Assembly: GCF_041206865.1 (NCBI RefSeq)
Contig: NZ_JBGEDP010000001.1
Span: forward strand, 868,001-932,000
Direction of reading: 5' to 3'
DNA: 64,000 nucleotides
From: Mycobacterium sp. HUMS_12744610
GTDB lineage: Bacteria > Actinomycetota > Actinomycetes > Mycobacteriales > Mycobacteriaceae
The notes beneath the pieces were generated by a model that searched no databases, was not told the origin of the DNA, and saw only the letters and a list, made by a program, of their open reading frames with translations. The number at the start of each line of letters is the position of its first letter. Positions within the stretch are counted from its first letter, which is position 1. The position numbers were made by a program, and so were the translations under genes. Positions 9,960 to 19,002 of the stretch are shown here, piece by piece.

Positions 9960-12893
9960 TTAGTAGTGCGGTGAGGCCGCCGGGAACCGGTCGGTGGTCG
10001 CCGACTGCGGGTCATCTTGCCGGGGCAGCAGGTAGGCGCGAACCGCCGAACGTGGCCCGTAGGGCCGAAGTAGCTGGCTGGCCGGGCGAGTGCGTACCTG
10101 CTGCGGCCACCAGAACCAGCGCCCCAGCAGCGCGGCGACGGACGGCATCATGAATGAGCGCACGATCAGGGTGTCGAACAGCAGACCCAGGCCGATGGTG
10201 GTGCCGACCTGCCCGACGACTTTCAAATCGCTGAATATGAACGAGGCCATGGTGGCGGCGAAGACCAGGCCCGCAGACGTCACCACCGCACCGGTGCCGG
10301 CCATCGAGCGGATGATTCCGGTTTTCAAACCGGCACCGATTTCTTCTTTGAAACGGGACACCAGCAGCAGGTTGTAGTCGGATCCGACGGCCAGCATCAA
10401 GATGATGGACATCGCCAGCACCATCCAGTGCAGTTTGAAGCCGATGATGTCCTGCCACACCAGCACGGACAGTCCGAACGAGGCGCCCAACGAGATCAGC
10501 ACCGTGCCCACGATGGTGACCGCGGCGACCAGGCTTCGGGTGATGATCAGCATGATGATCAAAATCAGGCTGGCCGCAGCTATTGCCGCGATCATCAGGT
10601 CGTATTTGGAGCCGTCGCGCATGTCCTTGTAGACCGCGGCGGTGCCGGCAAGGTAGATCTTGGCGCCCTCCAGCGGAGTTCCCTTGATGGCTTCCTTGGC
10701 TGCGTTCTTGATCGGCTCGACGTGCGAAATGCCTTCCGGGGTCGCGGGATCCCCTTCATGGGAGATGATGAAGCGGGCCGCGTGCCCGTCCGGCGACAGG
10801 AACATCTTCAGACCGCGCTTGAAGTCGGGGTTGTCGAAGACTTCCGGCGGGATGTAGAACGAGTCGTCGTTCTTGGCGGCGTCGAAGGCCTGGCCCATGG
10901 CGGTCGAGTTTTGGCTCATCACGTCCATCTGGTCATACAGCGACGACATCGAGCTGTGCATGGTCAGCATCATTTGCTTCATGGTCGTCATGGTGGCGAT
11001 CATGGGCGGCATCTGCGCCAGCATCTGCGGCATCAAGGCGTCCAGCTGAGATATGTCGCCGGCAAGATAGGTGAATTTTTCGGTGATCTGATCCAGACCG
11101 TCGAGCGCGTCGAAGAGGGATCGCAGCGACCAGCAGCCCGGGATGTCGAAGCAGTGCTTTTCCCAGTAGAAGTAGCTGCGAATCGGCCGGAAGAAATCAT
11201 CGAAGTTGGCGATGTTGTCGCGCAATGTGTTTGTGACATCCAACATTTCATGCGTGAGGCCGTCCATGTGGTGGGTGACCGCGGCCATCTGCGAGGTGAT
11301 GTTGTACATGCGCTGCATGGTGTCGATGGACTGTTGCATCGCGTCGGCCTGCTTGAGCATGTCGTCCATGCGCTGGTGCATGTACTGCTGGTTTTCGACC
11401 TGCGTGGTGTTTTGCATGCTGATCTGGAACGGGATTGAGGTGTGCTCGATCGGCGTTCCCAGCGGCCGGGTGATCGCCTGGACGCGCGCGACACCCGGGA
11501 TGTGGAAGACCCCCCTGGCGATCCGGTCCAACACCAGCATGCCCGCCGGGTTGCGCATGTCGTGATCGGTCTCGATCATCAACAATTCCGGATTCATCCG
11601 GGACGCGGGGAAATGCCGTTCGGCGGCGGCGTAGCCGATATTCGCGGGGACGCTCGGGGGTAAATACAGCCGGTTGTCGTAATTGGTTTGATAACCGGGT
11701 AGGGCGAGTAGACCGATGAGGGCGATCGCGACTGACACCGCGAGAATTGGCCCGGGCCAGCGCACGATCGCGGTGCCCACCCGTCGCCATCCCCGGGTCC
11801 GCATCTTGCGCTTAGGATCGAACAGCTTGAAGAAACTGCCGACGGTCAGGACCGCCGGACCCAAGGTCAGCGCGGCAGCAACGGCGACCAGCATCCCGAC
11901 CGCACAAGGGATACCCATAGTCTGGAAATACGGAAGCCGGGTAAAGCTCAGGCAATACATCGCACCGGCAATAGTCAGGCCAGAGCCAAGGACGACGTGC
12001 GCGGTTCCGTGGAACATGGTGTAGAAGGCTTTTTCGCGGTCCTCGCCTAGGCCGCGCGCCTCTTGATATCGGCCGAGAATAAAGATCGCATAGTCTGTCC
12101 CAGCGGCGATGGCCAACAGCACCAAAATATTAACCGCGAAGGTCGACAATCCCATGATGTTGTTGTAGGCCAGGAAAGCGACAACCCCCCGAGCCGCCAT
12201 CACCTCGATCACCACCATGAACAACGTGCTGAACACGGTGATAATCGAGCGGTATACCCACAGCAACATCACGATGATCACCACGAAGGTGATGATCGTG
12301 ACCTTCTGGAGGCTCTTTTGTCCGGCCGAGTGCTGATCGGCGATCAACGCCCCAGCGCCGGTCACATAGGCCTTGACCCCCGACGGCGCAGGCACGCTGT
12401 CCACGATCTTGCGGACCGCCGCGACAGACTCGCTGGCCAGGCTCTCGCCCTGGTTACCAGCAAGATACGCCTGCACATAGGCGGCCTTGCCGTCGGAGCT
12501 TTGCGAACCGGCGGCCGTCAGCGGATCCCCCCAGAAGTCCTGGACGTGCTGGACGTGTTTCGTGTCAGCCTCGAGTTTGCGGACGATCTGGTCGTAGAAA
12601 TGGTGGGCCTCATCGCCCAGCGGCTTGTCACCTTCCAGCACGATCATGACCGCACTGTCACTGTTGAATTCGTTGAATACTTTGCCGATGTGCTTCATCG
12701 CTTGCATCGACGGCGCGTCCTTGGGGCTCATCGACACGGTGTGTTCTTCGGCGACCGCGTCCAGCGATGGAACCAAGACGCTGAGGACGACGACAAGCCC
12801 CACCCAGGCAAAGACGACGGGCACCGCGAGTTTGTGGACCGTTCGCGCGAAAACCGGCATATGCGGCAGCCCTGCGGCCCGGTCATCGGTCAT
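9960..12893 (-). CDS. MmpL4/MmpL5-like RND lipid/siderophore transporter
   Basis: A 977-residue inner-membrane RND transporter of the MmpL family. It has one N-terminal TM (about residues 24-44), a large periplasmic domain, TM2-6, a second periplasmic domain with the long Met/Gln-rich coiled segment typical of MmpL4/5, and TM7-12. The proton-relay Asp-Tyr pairs are present in TM4 ([16 protein letters not shown]) and TM10 ([15 protein letters not shown]). Such pumps export siderophores, glycolipids or drugs using the proton gradient. Its ATG overlaps the mmpS stop by four bases, so the partners are translationally coupled. The substrate is not deducible. Confidence 0.93.
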   Translation of the reverse strand: MTDDRAAGLPHMPVFARTVHKLAVPVVFAWVGLVVVLSVLVPSLDAVAEEHTVSMSPKDAPSMQAMKHIGKVFNEFNSDSAVMIVLEGDKPLGDEAHHFYDQIVRKLEADTKHVQHVQDFWGDPLTAAGSQSSDGKAAYVQAYLAGNQGESLASESVAAVRKIVDSVPAPSGVKAYVTGAGALIADQHSAGQKSLQKVTIITFVVIIVMLLWVYRSIITVFSTLFMVVIEVMAARGVVAFLAYNNIMGLSTFAVNILVLLAIAAGTDYAIFILGRYQEARGLGEDREKAFYTMFHGTAHVVLGSGLTIAGAMYCLSFTRLPYFQTMGIPCAVGMLVAVAAALTLGPAVLTVGSFFKLFDPKRKMRTRGWRRVGTAIVRWPGPILAVSVAIALIGLLALPGYQTNYDNRLYLPPSVPANIGYAAAERHFPASRMNPELLMIETDHDMRNPAGMLVLDRIARGVFHIPGVARVQAITRPLGTPIEHTSIPFQISMQNTTQVENQQYMHQRMDDMLKQADAMQQSIDTMQRMYNITSQMAAVTHHMDGLTHEMLDVTNTLRDNIANFDDFFRPIRSYFYWEKHCFDIPGCWSLRSLFDALDGLDQITEKFTYLAGDISQLDALMPQMLAQMPPMIATMTTMKQMMLTMHSSMSSLYDQMDVMSQNSTAMGQAFDAAKNDDSFYIPPEVFDNPDFKRGLKMFLSPDGHAARFIISHEGDPATPEGISHVEPIKNAAKEAIKGTPLEGAKIYLAGTAAVYKDMRDGSKYDLMIAAIAAASLILIIMLIITRSLVAAVTIVGTVLISLGASFGLSVLVWQDIIGFKLHWMVLAMSIILMLAVGSDYNLLLVSRFKEEIGAGLKTGIIRSMAGTGAVVTSAGLVFAATMASFIFSDLKVVGQVGTTIGLGLLFDTLIVRSFMMPSVAALLGRWFWWPQQVRTRPASQLLRPYGPRSAVRAYLLPRQDDPQSATTDRFPAASPHY

Positions 12894-13309
12894 GCGGACT
12901 TCACTATGCAGAACGTTTGCGCATTCATACCCTGACTCGACCTTTCGTCCTTGACCACCTCGTCCACGATGATCCGGCAGCCGATTTGGTTGCTGTCGCC
13001 CTGCGCGACGATGTTGACGCTCACCGAGGGCAGCGTCGAGGTAACCGAGAGCGTCCAGGGCAAAGGCACGTTGCTAGCTTTCTGGGGCTGGGCATTGATG
13101 TCCAAGTAGTTGATGTTGGCCACCGTCCCCGGGGGACCATAAACCTGGTAAACCACGCGCTTGGGATTGAACGGCTTGATCTCATCGGCGATGCCGCTGG
13201 TCATCGTCTGATCGTCGTGGACGCCGAAAAAGGTGCGAAGCCGCAGTACGCAGAAGCCCGCTACCGCCACCACCGCCACGATGACCAGGACGATCCACAT
13301 TTTCTTCAT
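12890..13309 (-). CDS. MmpS-family accessory membrane protein
   Basis: A 139-residue MmpS protein. It has an N-terminal TM helix (about residues 4-24), then a periplasmic beta-sandwich with the family signatures [19 protein letters not shown] and PLPWTLSVT, and a conserved Cys near residue 113. MmpS proteins sit in the inner membrane and assemble with the MmpL encoded immediately downstream. The stop overlaps the mmpL start (ATGA). The upstream gap to the P450 gene is about 100 bp, so the pair could be read with the P450 from the 14.6-kb promoter. Confidence 0.92.
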   Translation of the reverse strand: MKKMWIVLVIVAVVAVAGFCVLRLRTFFGVHDDQTMTSGIADEIKPFNPKRVVYQVYGPPGTVANINYLDINAQPQKASNVPLPWTLSVTSTLPSVSVNIVAQGDSNQIGCRIIVDEVVKDERSSQGMNAQTFCIVKSA

Positions 13310-13413
13310 CGCAGCGCCAACGTGAATCCTCCCCAGCCAACCATCTCCCGCTAGTTGGGCGCCCCACCGCCCATTCGACTGGATCGGTCACAGCCAATTG
13401 GACCGCAGCGCGG

Positions 13414-14607
13414 CTAGTTCGCCGACCAGGAGATCGGCAACGACAAATAGCCTCGGATCGGGCCCGACCGCAGGCGCTGCGCGCGGCCCAAGTCGACTTC
13501 CCAGTTGGGCACGCGGGCCAGCAAGGCGCGCAACGCGATCCGGGCCTCCATCCGGGCCAAGGACGCACCGAGACAGAAGTGAATGCCTCGGCCGAATGCC
13601 ACTTGGTGTTCGGGTTTGCGCCCGATGTCAAACACGTCGGGATCAGCGAACACGCGTTCGTCACGATTAGCCGAGCCGAACAACAACAGCACCGAATCAC
13701 CCGCCGACATTGTGACGCCATGCACTGTCACGTCGCGGGTCAACGTTCGCGAAAGTCCTTGAGCCGGTGAGTCATACCGCAGCAGCTCCTCAACAGCTGC
13801 CCCGAGCAAGCTCTCATCGCCAGCCAGCCGGTGGCGGGTGTCGCGATAGTCGGCCAGTACCACCGCGGCGTTGGCCAGCAGATTCGACGTCGTCTCATGA
13901 CCGGCGATCAGCAGCAGCAGGCAAAAGCCAAGCAGTTCGTCGTCACTAAGGTGCTTTCCGTCGATCTCGGCACACACCAACGCTGACATCAAATCGTCGC
14001 GCGGTTGGCCGCGGCGGTCGGCGAGGAAATCGGTGAAGTAGCCATAGATCGCGGCCGCGGCTGCCAAAGCCTCGCCGGTCTCGCCGTGGGTGGGATTGGA
14101 CTGCACCAACGCGTTCGACCATCGCCGAAATTGTGTACGGTCCTCGCGCGGCACACCGAGCAAATCAGCGATCACCATCGCTGGTAGTACAGCTGCGAAG
14201 TCGGCGACGAAATCGGCCGAACTGGCTTCCTGGATCAGGCCGGCCGTCAACTGATCAGCGAGGTCCTCGATCGCGCACGTCAGCGCCGCGATTCGTCGCG
14301 GGGTGAAGGCCTTGCTAACCAATGCCCGCAGCTGATCGTGTCGCGGGGGATCCATCAAAATCATCATCGGCAGCAGCGATTCGCGAAAAGTCGAGCCCGG
14401 TGGAGTCGGAAATACTCCGTCGACCGACGAGTAGCTGTGATGGTCAAGCAGCGCGCTGATGACATCCGCGTGGCGACTAAGTACCCAGGTGTTGGTATCG
14501 GCGGCGTGATAGACCGGTGCCGCGTCGCGTAGCTGCCGGTAGACGGGGTAGGGGTCGTCCTGAATTTCCGCGTCAAAGGGATCGTAGCGAAGTTGTACCG
14601 TCGACAT
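13414..14607 (-). CDS. cytochrome P450
   Basis: A soluble bacterial P450 of about 397 residues. The I-helix oxygen-binding motif is AGHETTSN, the K-helix ExxR is EELLR, and the heme-Cys loop is FGRGIHFCLGASLARME. I chose ATG at 14607 because an AGGAG lies six bases upstream; a GTG at 14622 is also in frame. It needs a ferredoxin and reductase, and none is adjacent. It is transcribed divergently from a TetR gene across a palindromic operator, so it is very likely controlled by that repressor. The substrate is unknown. Confidence 0.93.
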   Translation of the reverse strand: MSTVQLRYDPFDAEIQDDPYPVYRQLRDAAPVYHAADTNTWVLSRHADVISALLDHHSYSSVDGVFPTPPGSTFRESLLPMMILMDPPRHDQLRALVSKAFTPRRIAALTCAIEDLADQLTAGLIQEASSADFVADFAAVLPAMVIADLLGVPREDRTQFRRWSNALVQSNPTHGETGEALAAAAAIYGYFTDFLADRRGQPRDDLMSALVCAEIDGKHLSDDELLGFCLLLLIAGHETTSNLLANAAVVLADYRDTRHRLAGDESLLGAAVEELLRYDSPAQGLSRTLTRDVTVHGVTMSAGDSVLLLFGSANRDERVFADPDVFDIGRKPEHQVAFGRGIHFCLGASLARMEARIALRALLARVPNWEVDLGRAQRLRSGPIRGYLSLPISWSAN

Positions 14608-14634
14608 AGCGTCTCCTGCCACATTGCAGAACGT

Positions 14635-14659
14635 CGGTTTAGACTGAGAGTTTAAACCG
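14635..14659. promoter_or_regulatory. palindromic TetR operator between P450 and regulator
   Basis: An inverted repeat with arms CGGTTTA (14635-14641) and TAAACCG (14653-14659). The inner bases extend the symmetry (GACT/AGTT). It sits in the 65-bp gap between the divergent P450 and TetR starts, overlapping where both promoters must lie. Confidence 0.65.
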
Positions 14660-14672
14660 AGGGGAGGACTTT

Positions 14673-15254
14673 ATGCGGAAGATTCCCGCTCAGATTGCCG
14701 ACCGGTTGCCTGCCGCGGCCGAACTCTTCGCCGAGCGCGGGCTCAACGACACAAAGATCGAAGACGTCGCCGCGACCACGGGCATCGCCAAGGCCACGCT
14801 CTACTACTACTTCGCCGGCAAAGAAGAAATACTCGCCTTCCTCCTCGAAGACGCCCTACAACACGTCGCGCACGAGGTCACCGCGATCGTCGAGGCAGAC
14901 GGCGCCGCCGCCCAACGCCTGCACGACGTCATCAGTGCCCAACTGCGCGTGATGGCCCAGCGGCCCGCTGTCTGTCGCGCCCTCATAGGAGAACTGGGCC
15001 GCGCCGCCCGCATGCCCGTCATCGCCAACATGATCAGCACTGCCTACTTCGAACCCGTCGAGACCTTGCTTCGCGCGGGCGCTAACGACCGTTCACTCGA
15101 GGCTCTCGACAACCCCAGAGCTGCCGCCATCGCGCTATTCGGTGCAGTCACCACCAGCGCACTGACCTACCTAATCACCGACGATACGCTCGACGAAGAT
15201 CTAATCGCACGAACAATTCACGACGTCGTGTTTACCGGCATACGGCCACGCTAG
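14673..15254 (+). CDS. TetR-family regulator (P450-linked)
   Basis: A 193-residue TetR repressor. The HTH is IEDVAATTGIAKATLYYYF (residues about 30-48), with the usual Tyr-Phe/Lys-Glu linker after it, and an all-alpha C-terminal ligand domain. ATG at 14673 follows a GGGGAGG RBS. It is divergent from the P450 gene with a palindrome between them, which suggests autoregulation and control of the P450 and possibly the mmpS-mmpL genes behind it. It is unlike the other TetR proteins in the window outside the HTH. Confidence 0.9.
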   Translation: MRKIPAQIADRLPAAAELFAERGLNDTKIEDVAATTGIAKATLYYYFAGKEEILAFLLEDALQHVAHEVTAIVEADGAAAQRLHDVISAQLRVMAQRPAVCRALIGELGRAARMPVIANMISTAYFEPVETLLRAGANDRSLEALDNPRAAAIALFGAVTTSALTYLITDDTLDEDLIARTIHDVVFTGIRPR

Positions 15255-15899
15255 CTCCCCCCGCAGACCAATCTGCGACCACGCGTGTGCTCGATAGTCA
15301 ACGACTTTGAGCATTTCTGAACATCTCCTACCGCAACAGCTCACCCCCAGAACGCCCGCGTCCGATGGAGGTTCGCGGCCGGCGAGATCCGGGCACCTGA
15401 CCAGTGCAGCCAGAACGTCGGACCCGAAAACCGCTAGCCCACCACGGCAATACCGCAGGTTTCGAATACGACCACTCCACCAGCACAGTGCCAACACACG
15501 ACTTACACACCGCCCCTTGGTGTTTCGTGCACTGTGCAAAGTCTCGATGGTCGTCGCACACCAACCATGCGCCCGCACACGACGGGTCAAGTAGCCCGTG
15601 GCCGCGGGCAAAATTAGCGTCAGACGGGGGACTTGCCAGGGCTACGGAGGCGTGGCACAGCCTCGAAGCATCCAGGTCTCGAATGGCTCCGCCGGGCGGC
15701 GGCCGCAATAGTCAGATATGGCCAATCCGACCCGCGTCTCGGCAACGTGGGATGTCCACATCGCGATATTCGGTATCGCCGGTGGATCCTCACCCGAAGG
15801 CTGTCCCCGACGGCCTTCCGTTGTGTGGGCCACAGCCGCGAACCTCCGCGACCGGGCTTCCTTGGAGGCGCCGGGGGAGACCTCGACGTGATGGACGCT
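15255..15899. other. intergenic stretch without a supported gene
   Basis: About 645 bases with only mutually overlapping frames of ordinary length for this GC content. One minus-strand frame (15328-15708) contains clustered Cys/His residues (CDDHRDFAQCTKHQGAVCKS), which look zinc-finger-like. It lacks a convincing RBS or typical codon bias, so I do not call it a gene. Confidence 0.4.
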
Positions 15900-16508
15900 C
15901 TACGTCTTGACGTCGGGATCGTCTGTGTCACGCTGCGGGTTGGAAAGTCCTGGCGCGGGTGTATTTGATTGAGCTGCTGGCGGATTCGCCCCAGTCGTGC
16001 CAGTACCAGCAGTGCCAGGCGCCTTTTTCGTAGTGGTGTCTGCTTCGGGTTCAATCGGGTCGCGCAGATCGATCATTTCGGTGCCAGCCTGGGGAGATAT
16101 GGTCTTGGTCGTCCAGGTGGACTTGACCCTCGACGATTTGCCTTTGTGTTCGACGTGTACCTCGATGGCATCGGTTGCACTCGCCCCGCTGGTGAGTGTG
16201 AAGTAGACGCGAATCTTGGCTTTGCCGCCATCGAAGTTGATTGGCCCGGCACCAGTTTTGGAACGTCCGATTAATGGCAGCTTGGTGTTGGTGCCAGCTG
16301 CCATGAGTTCAACCGAATCGACTTGCGCGGCCCCGCTTCCCTCCTTGGCGAGGACGACTTCCACGAACCCGGTCTTGTCGAATTCGCTTGTCACCGTGAT
16401 GTTGGCGCGGTTCTGACGGATGTAGAGGACGACCGGCACGCCGATTGCGGCCCCCAACGTGGCGGCGGCAATGATGACGCCCCAAATAATCCAGTCGATG
16501 CCGAACAT
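15900..16508 (-). CDS. single-TM hypothetical protein
   Basis: About 202 residues from ATG 16508. A strongly hydrophobic TM helix occupies residues about 6-28 (WGVIIAAATLGAAIGVPVVLY). A predicted extracytoplasmic or cytoplasmic beta-rich region follows, and then a Pro/Thr/Ala-rich low-complexity tail from about residue 150. No known family is recognised. Its ATG overlaps the stop of the upstream gene in a TGATG arrangement, so the two unknown genes are translationally coupled and probably function together. Confidence 0.7.
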   Translation of the reverse strand: MFGIDWIIWGVIIAAATLGAAIGVPVVLYIRQNRANITVTSEFDKTGFVEVVLAKEGSGAAQVDSVELMAAGTNTKLPLIGRSKTGAGPINFDGGKAKIRVYFTLTSGASATDAIEVHVEHKGKSSRVKSTWTTKTISPQAGTEMIDLRDPIEPEADTTTKKAPGTAGTGTTGANPPAAQSNTPAPGLSNPQRDTDDPDVKT

Positions 16509-17191
16509 CAGGGACACCCGCACGGAAATGACTGTGCGCCCGTTATGGGGTCCACCTCGATGCCTCTATGACACACCTCGCTGCACCCGACCACCTTGCA
16601 TTGCAAGAGGCCGTTGAAGAATCGTCTGAGATGGCAGCGGTCGTCGTTGTCCTCCCACACGACCTCATACGGGCCCCTCGACGCAGTGCCCACGCGAAAA
16701 TCGATCGCACCCTCGTCGTCATTGCGCGTGGCTCGATAGAACGACACCGCTTCAGGGTGACCCGGATCCGGGGTCAACAGGTAGTCACCGTTGACCAGCG
16801 GAACCGCCGTGTGCCAGATGGCCGCGATGCGCTCGCCCTGACCCCGCTCAACGATGCCCAGACCTGAGCGCGCCTGAGCCCACGATTCTGCGGTGAAAGA
16901 CAATACGGTAGGGGTGTGGAGCGACGGATGATCCGCATCCGAGAACACGATATCTTGTAGCGAGGGTTCTTCCGCTAGACGCTGCGCGAGCTCGACACTC
17001 TCTTCGTCTTGAGCCAATTCATTTCGCACTCTTGGATCTAGCGGTGGCACGATCCCGGCGAGTTCGAGCACGAATGCTGCCATTGTTGCCGGCCACGCCG
17101 GCATGCCTACCCCCGTCATGGCACAAACGATAGGGCGATCGCCGCAGCATGGGGCGCATTTCGGCATTTTCGCAGCGGTGGTCAATTTCAT
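16508..17191 (-). CDS. hypothetical protein coupled to the TM protein
   Basis: Up to 227 residues. An internal ATG 24 codons in (MTGVGMPAWPATMAAF) is a plausible alternative start. The C-terminal third is Cys-rich (CHLRRF, CKVVGCSEVCHRG, SFPCGCP), suggesting a metal-binding or disulfide-stabilised end. No family is recognised. The TGATG junction with the following membrane-protein gene makes a two-gene unit. Acidic stretches (AQDEESVEL, DADHPS) and no signal peptide suggest a cytosolic protein. Confidence 0.6.
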   Translation of the reverse strand: MKLTTAAKMPKCAPCCGDRPIVCAMTGVGMPAWPATMAAFVLELAGIVPPLDPRVRNELAQDEESVELAQRLAEEPSLQDIVFSDADHPSLHTPTVLSFTAESWAQARSGLGIVERGQGERIAAIWHTAVPLVNGDYLLTPDPGHPEAVSFYRATRNDDEGAIDFRVGTASRGPYEVVWEDNDDRCHLRRFFNGLLQCKVVGCSEVCHRGIEVDPITGAQSFPCGCP

Positions 17192-17277
17192 TGATCAACG
17201 CTGCGCCCCTCGCGGTCCGCGGTGTCGGCGGACGGTGGCTACGGTCTCCACCTTGTCGTAGGGAGACGTTCCCAGGT

Positions 17278-17355
17278 CGCTGCTTCGACGAGGCCCACCG
17301 TGATGAGGAAGGGCACGAACATGCGTTGTTGGGCTTCGGGTTGGCGGGCCAAAGC
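17278..17355 (-). pseudogene. short atpE (ATP synthase subunit c) fragment
   Basis: A minus-strand frame (17239-17502) contains [11 protein letters not shown] and ITVGLVEAA. These match, as I recall the mycobacterial F0 subunit c sequence, the loop and second TM helix including the ion-binding Glu (the E of VEAA). About 25 codons are recognisable; the N-terminal helix and the end of helix 2 are absent. It cannot be a functional c-subunit. It is most likely a stray recombined fragment of atpE. Confidence 0.6.
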
Positions 17356-17788
17356 AGGCTCCAATCCCCCGGCGGGGGAGCGGCTGCGCAGTAGGACCAC
17401 AGGCAGGAGCGTTTGCTGGAAACGCCCGCCCGCTCGACCGCTCGCCCGGTTATCGGCCCTAGGAATTGACTCATCGAGTGAATCACAATGCGTTAGTGCC
17501 ACACTCGCTGCATCACGTCGAAACCGGTTGCAAGAGCGTGCGATGCGTATGGCGGCGGATTATCGGGAATGTATAGTGGCGCTCGACTACGTTGAAGTAC
17601 AACCGATTGCGCTATATGCGGTAGTTAACCAACAGTCGACGGGTTCCTGAGCCACCGAGTGGTGTGCGCCAGCCCGTCGAGTGCCTGGACCAGCTGTTGT
17701 GGGCGTGTCCCTGCTGCAAAACCCGCGAATGAAGTGGCATCATCTTTGCCGACTGGATAACTGATCAGCTGATGATTCTTCACTGTGG
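17356..17788. other. upstream region of recombinase operon
   Basis: About 430 bases with no supported gene. The last 40 bases have a strong AGGAGG (17798-17803 region) serving the first recombinase gene. A small dyad TTCACTGTGGGTGAAG at about 17779-17794 overlaps the start of that gene and could be an end or operator of the recombinase module. No tRNA gene is seen here. Confidence 0.35.
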
Positions 17789-18853
17789 GTGAAGTTGAGG
17801 AGGCGTGGGTTGGCTCTGGCTGTCGTGCGGGACCTGAGGGAGCAGCGGGCACCGGCGACCGAGGATGAGCTCGCCGGCTTCGAGACCGATGTGCTGGCCG
17901 GATTCGTCCTTGCCCGGGCATCGGCCGGGTTGGTCGACTCGACCATCCGCAACGACGTGAATCACCTTGAGCTGATCCGGGACTGGTTCGGTCGGCCGCT
18001 GTGGGAGATCCAGCCTGCTGACGCCGACACCTACTTCGGCAAGGTGCTGCGTGATGCCCGGGCGTCGACTCGGACCGGGCGGGCGGCCGCGCTGACGGTG
18101 TACTTTCAGTTCCTCGAACTGCGTCACAAGGTCGAGTTGCACAATCTCAGCGGCCGGGTCATCGAGTGCCCGCTCGATGAGATCAACCGACCGCGGGCGT
18201 GGGTGGATCCGCAGCTGCGCATCCCGCCGACCGCCGACGAGGTGGAGCAGCTGTTCGCGGGGTGGCGCGGGGAGCTGGTCACCTGCCGCAAGTTCGCCCC
18301 GACCGCCCGAAACTACGCCGTGGCTCGCCTGGTGGCCGATGTCGGATTGCGGATCAACGAGGCGCGGATGCTCGACCTGGATGACGTGCGCTGGGAGCTG
18401 GGCCGGTTCGGCAAGCTGAACGTCCGTCATGGCAAGGGATCTCGTCGCAAAGGTCCCAAGCCGCGGGTAGTGCCACTGATCAACGGCGCCGACCGCAGCC
18501 TGCAGTGGTTCATCGAAGACGTGCTGGGCCTGTTCGATGTCGACCCGAAAAACCATGCTGCGCCGCTGTTTCCGTCCGAACGCAAGAACATCGACGGGAC
18601 GTGTATGCGCGCGACCGCCGACGTCTATCGCCGCGCCCTGGCCGAGGCCACCGACCGATATCTGCCGAGGTGGTCGGGGAAGCTGACACCGCATGTGCTG
18701 CGGCATTTCTGCGCATCCCAGCTTTATCTGGCCGGTATGAACCTATTCGCGATCCAGGAACTATTAGGTCACGCCTGGACGGGCACAACGGCTCGGTATA
18801 TCAACTATCAGAAATTGCATCAGACGGGCGCGTCTCCGCTGGTCGCCTGCTGA
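17789..18853 (+). CDS. tyrosine recombinase 1
   Basis: A 354-residue site-specific recombinase. The N-terminal core-binding SAM-like domain spans about residues 25-110 and the catalytic domain about 165-345. Catalytic residues are visible: Arg in GLRINEARML, the Lys hairpin GKGSRRKGPK, HxxR in HVLRHF, His/Trp in LLGHAWTG and the nucleophile Tyr in TARYINYQ. The start is GTG 17789, or TTG 17810 placed six bases after an AGGAGG. It is the first gene of a recombinase operon; 128 bases separate it from recombinase 2. Confidence 0.9.
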   Translation: MKLRRRGLALAVVRDLREQRAPATEDELAGFETDVLAGFVLARASAGLVDSTIRNDVNHLELIRDWFGRPLWEIQPADADTYFGKVLRDARASTRTGRAAALTVYFQFLELRHKVELHNLSGRVIECPLDEINRPRAWVDPQLRIPPTADEVEQLFAGWRGELVTCRKFAPTARNYAVARLVADVGLRINEARMLDLDDVRWELGRFGKLNVRHGKGSRRKGPKPRVVPLINGADRSLQWFIEDVLGLFDVDPKNHAAPLFPSERKNIDGTCMRATADVYRRALAEATDRYLPRWSGKLTPHVLRHFCASQLYLAGMNLFAIQELLGHAWTGTTARYINYQKLHQTGASPLVAC

Positions 18854-18854
18854 A

Positions 18855-19002
18855 GCAGATCTGGCTATGGTGTCATGTCGCCTACAGGACAGGGCGTCCC
18901 ACCTGCATTGCTTGCATATCGCGCCCGTTGGATGCATGATCCTTTCGCCGGACGGTTGCGGGGATTCAGGTTGGAGGCGGCGTGGTGCGGGCAGATCTGG
19001 CT
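18855..19002 (+). repeat. 12-bp direct repeat flanking the recombinase 1/2 junction
   Basis: GCAGATCTGGCT occurs at 18855-18866, just after the stop of recombinase 1, and again at 18991-19002, inside the first codons of recombinase 2. The copies are 136 bases apart. The spacing and position could reflect a past duplication, or a recombination core; chance is not excluded. Confidence 0.4.

Noticed and set aside
10428..11438. 336-codon plus-strand frame opposite mmpL
   Set aside because: Composition is His/Arg/Val-rich with no domain; the minus-strand mmpL is unambiguous.
12063..12935. 290-codon plus-strand frame opposite mmpL/mmpS
   Set aside because: Antisense shadow without motifs; rich in His, Asp and Arg as expected from reading a membrane gene backwards.
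15328..15708. Minus-strand frame with Cys/His cluster
   Set aside because: The zinc-finger-like spacing is suggestive, but codon bias is weak, no RBS is seen and the rest of the frame looks random.
17222..17650. 142-codon plus-strand frame before the recombinase operon
   Set aside because: No RBS or domain; the opposite strand carries the recognisable atpE fragment.
17780..18706. 308-codon minus-strand frame
   Set aside because: Antisense to recombinase 1, which carries all catalytic residues.
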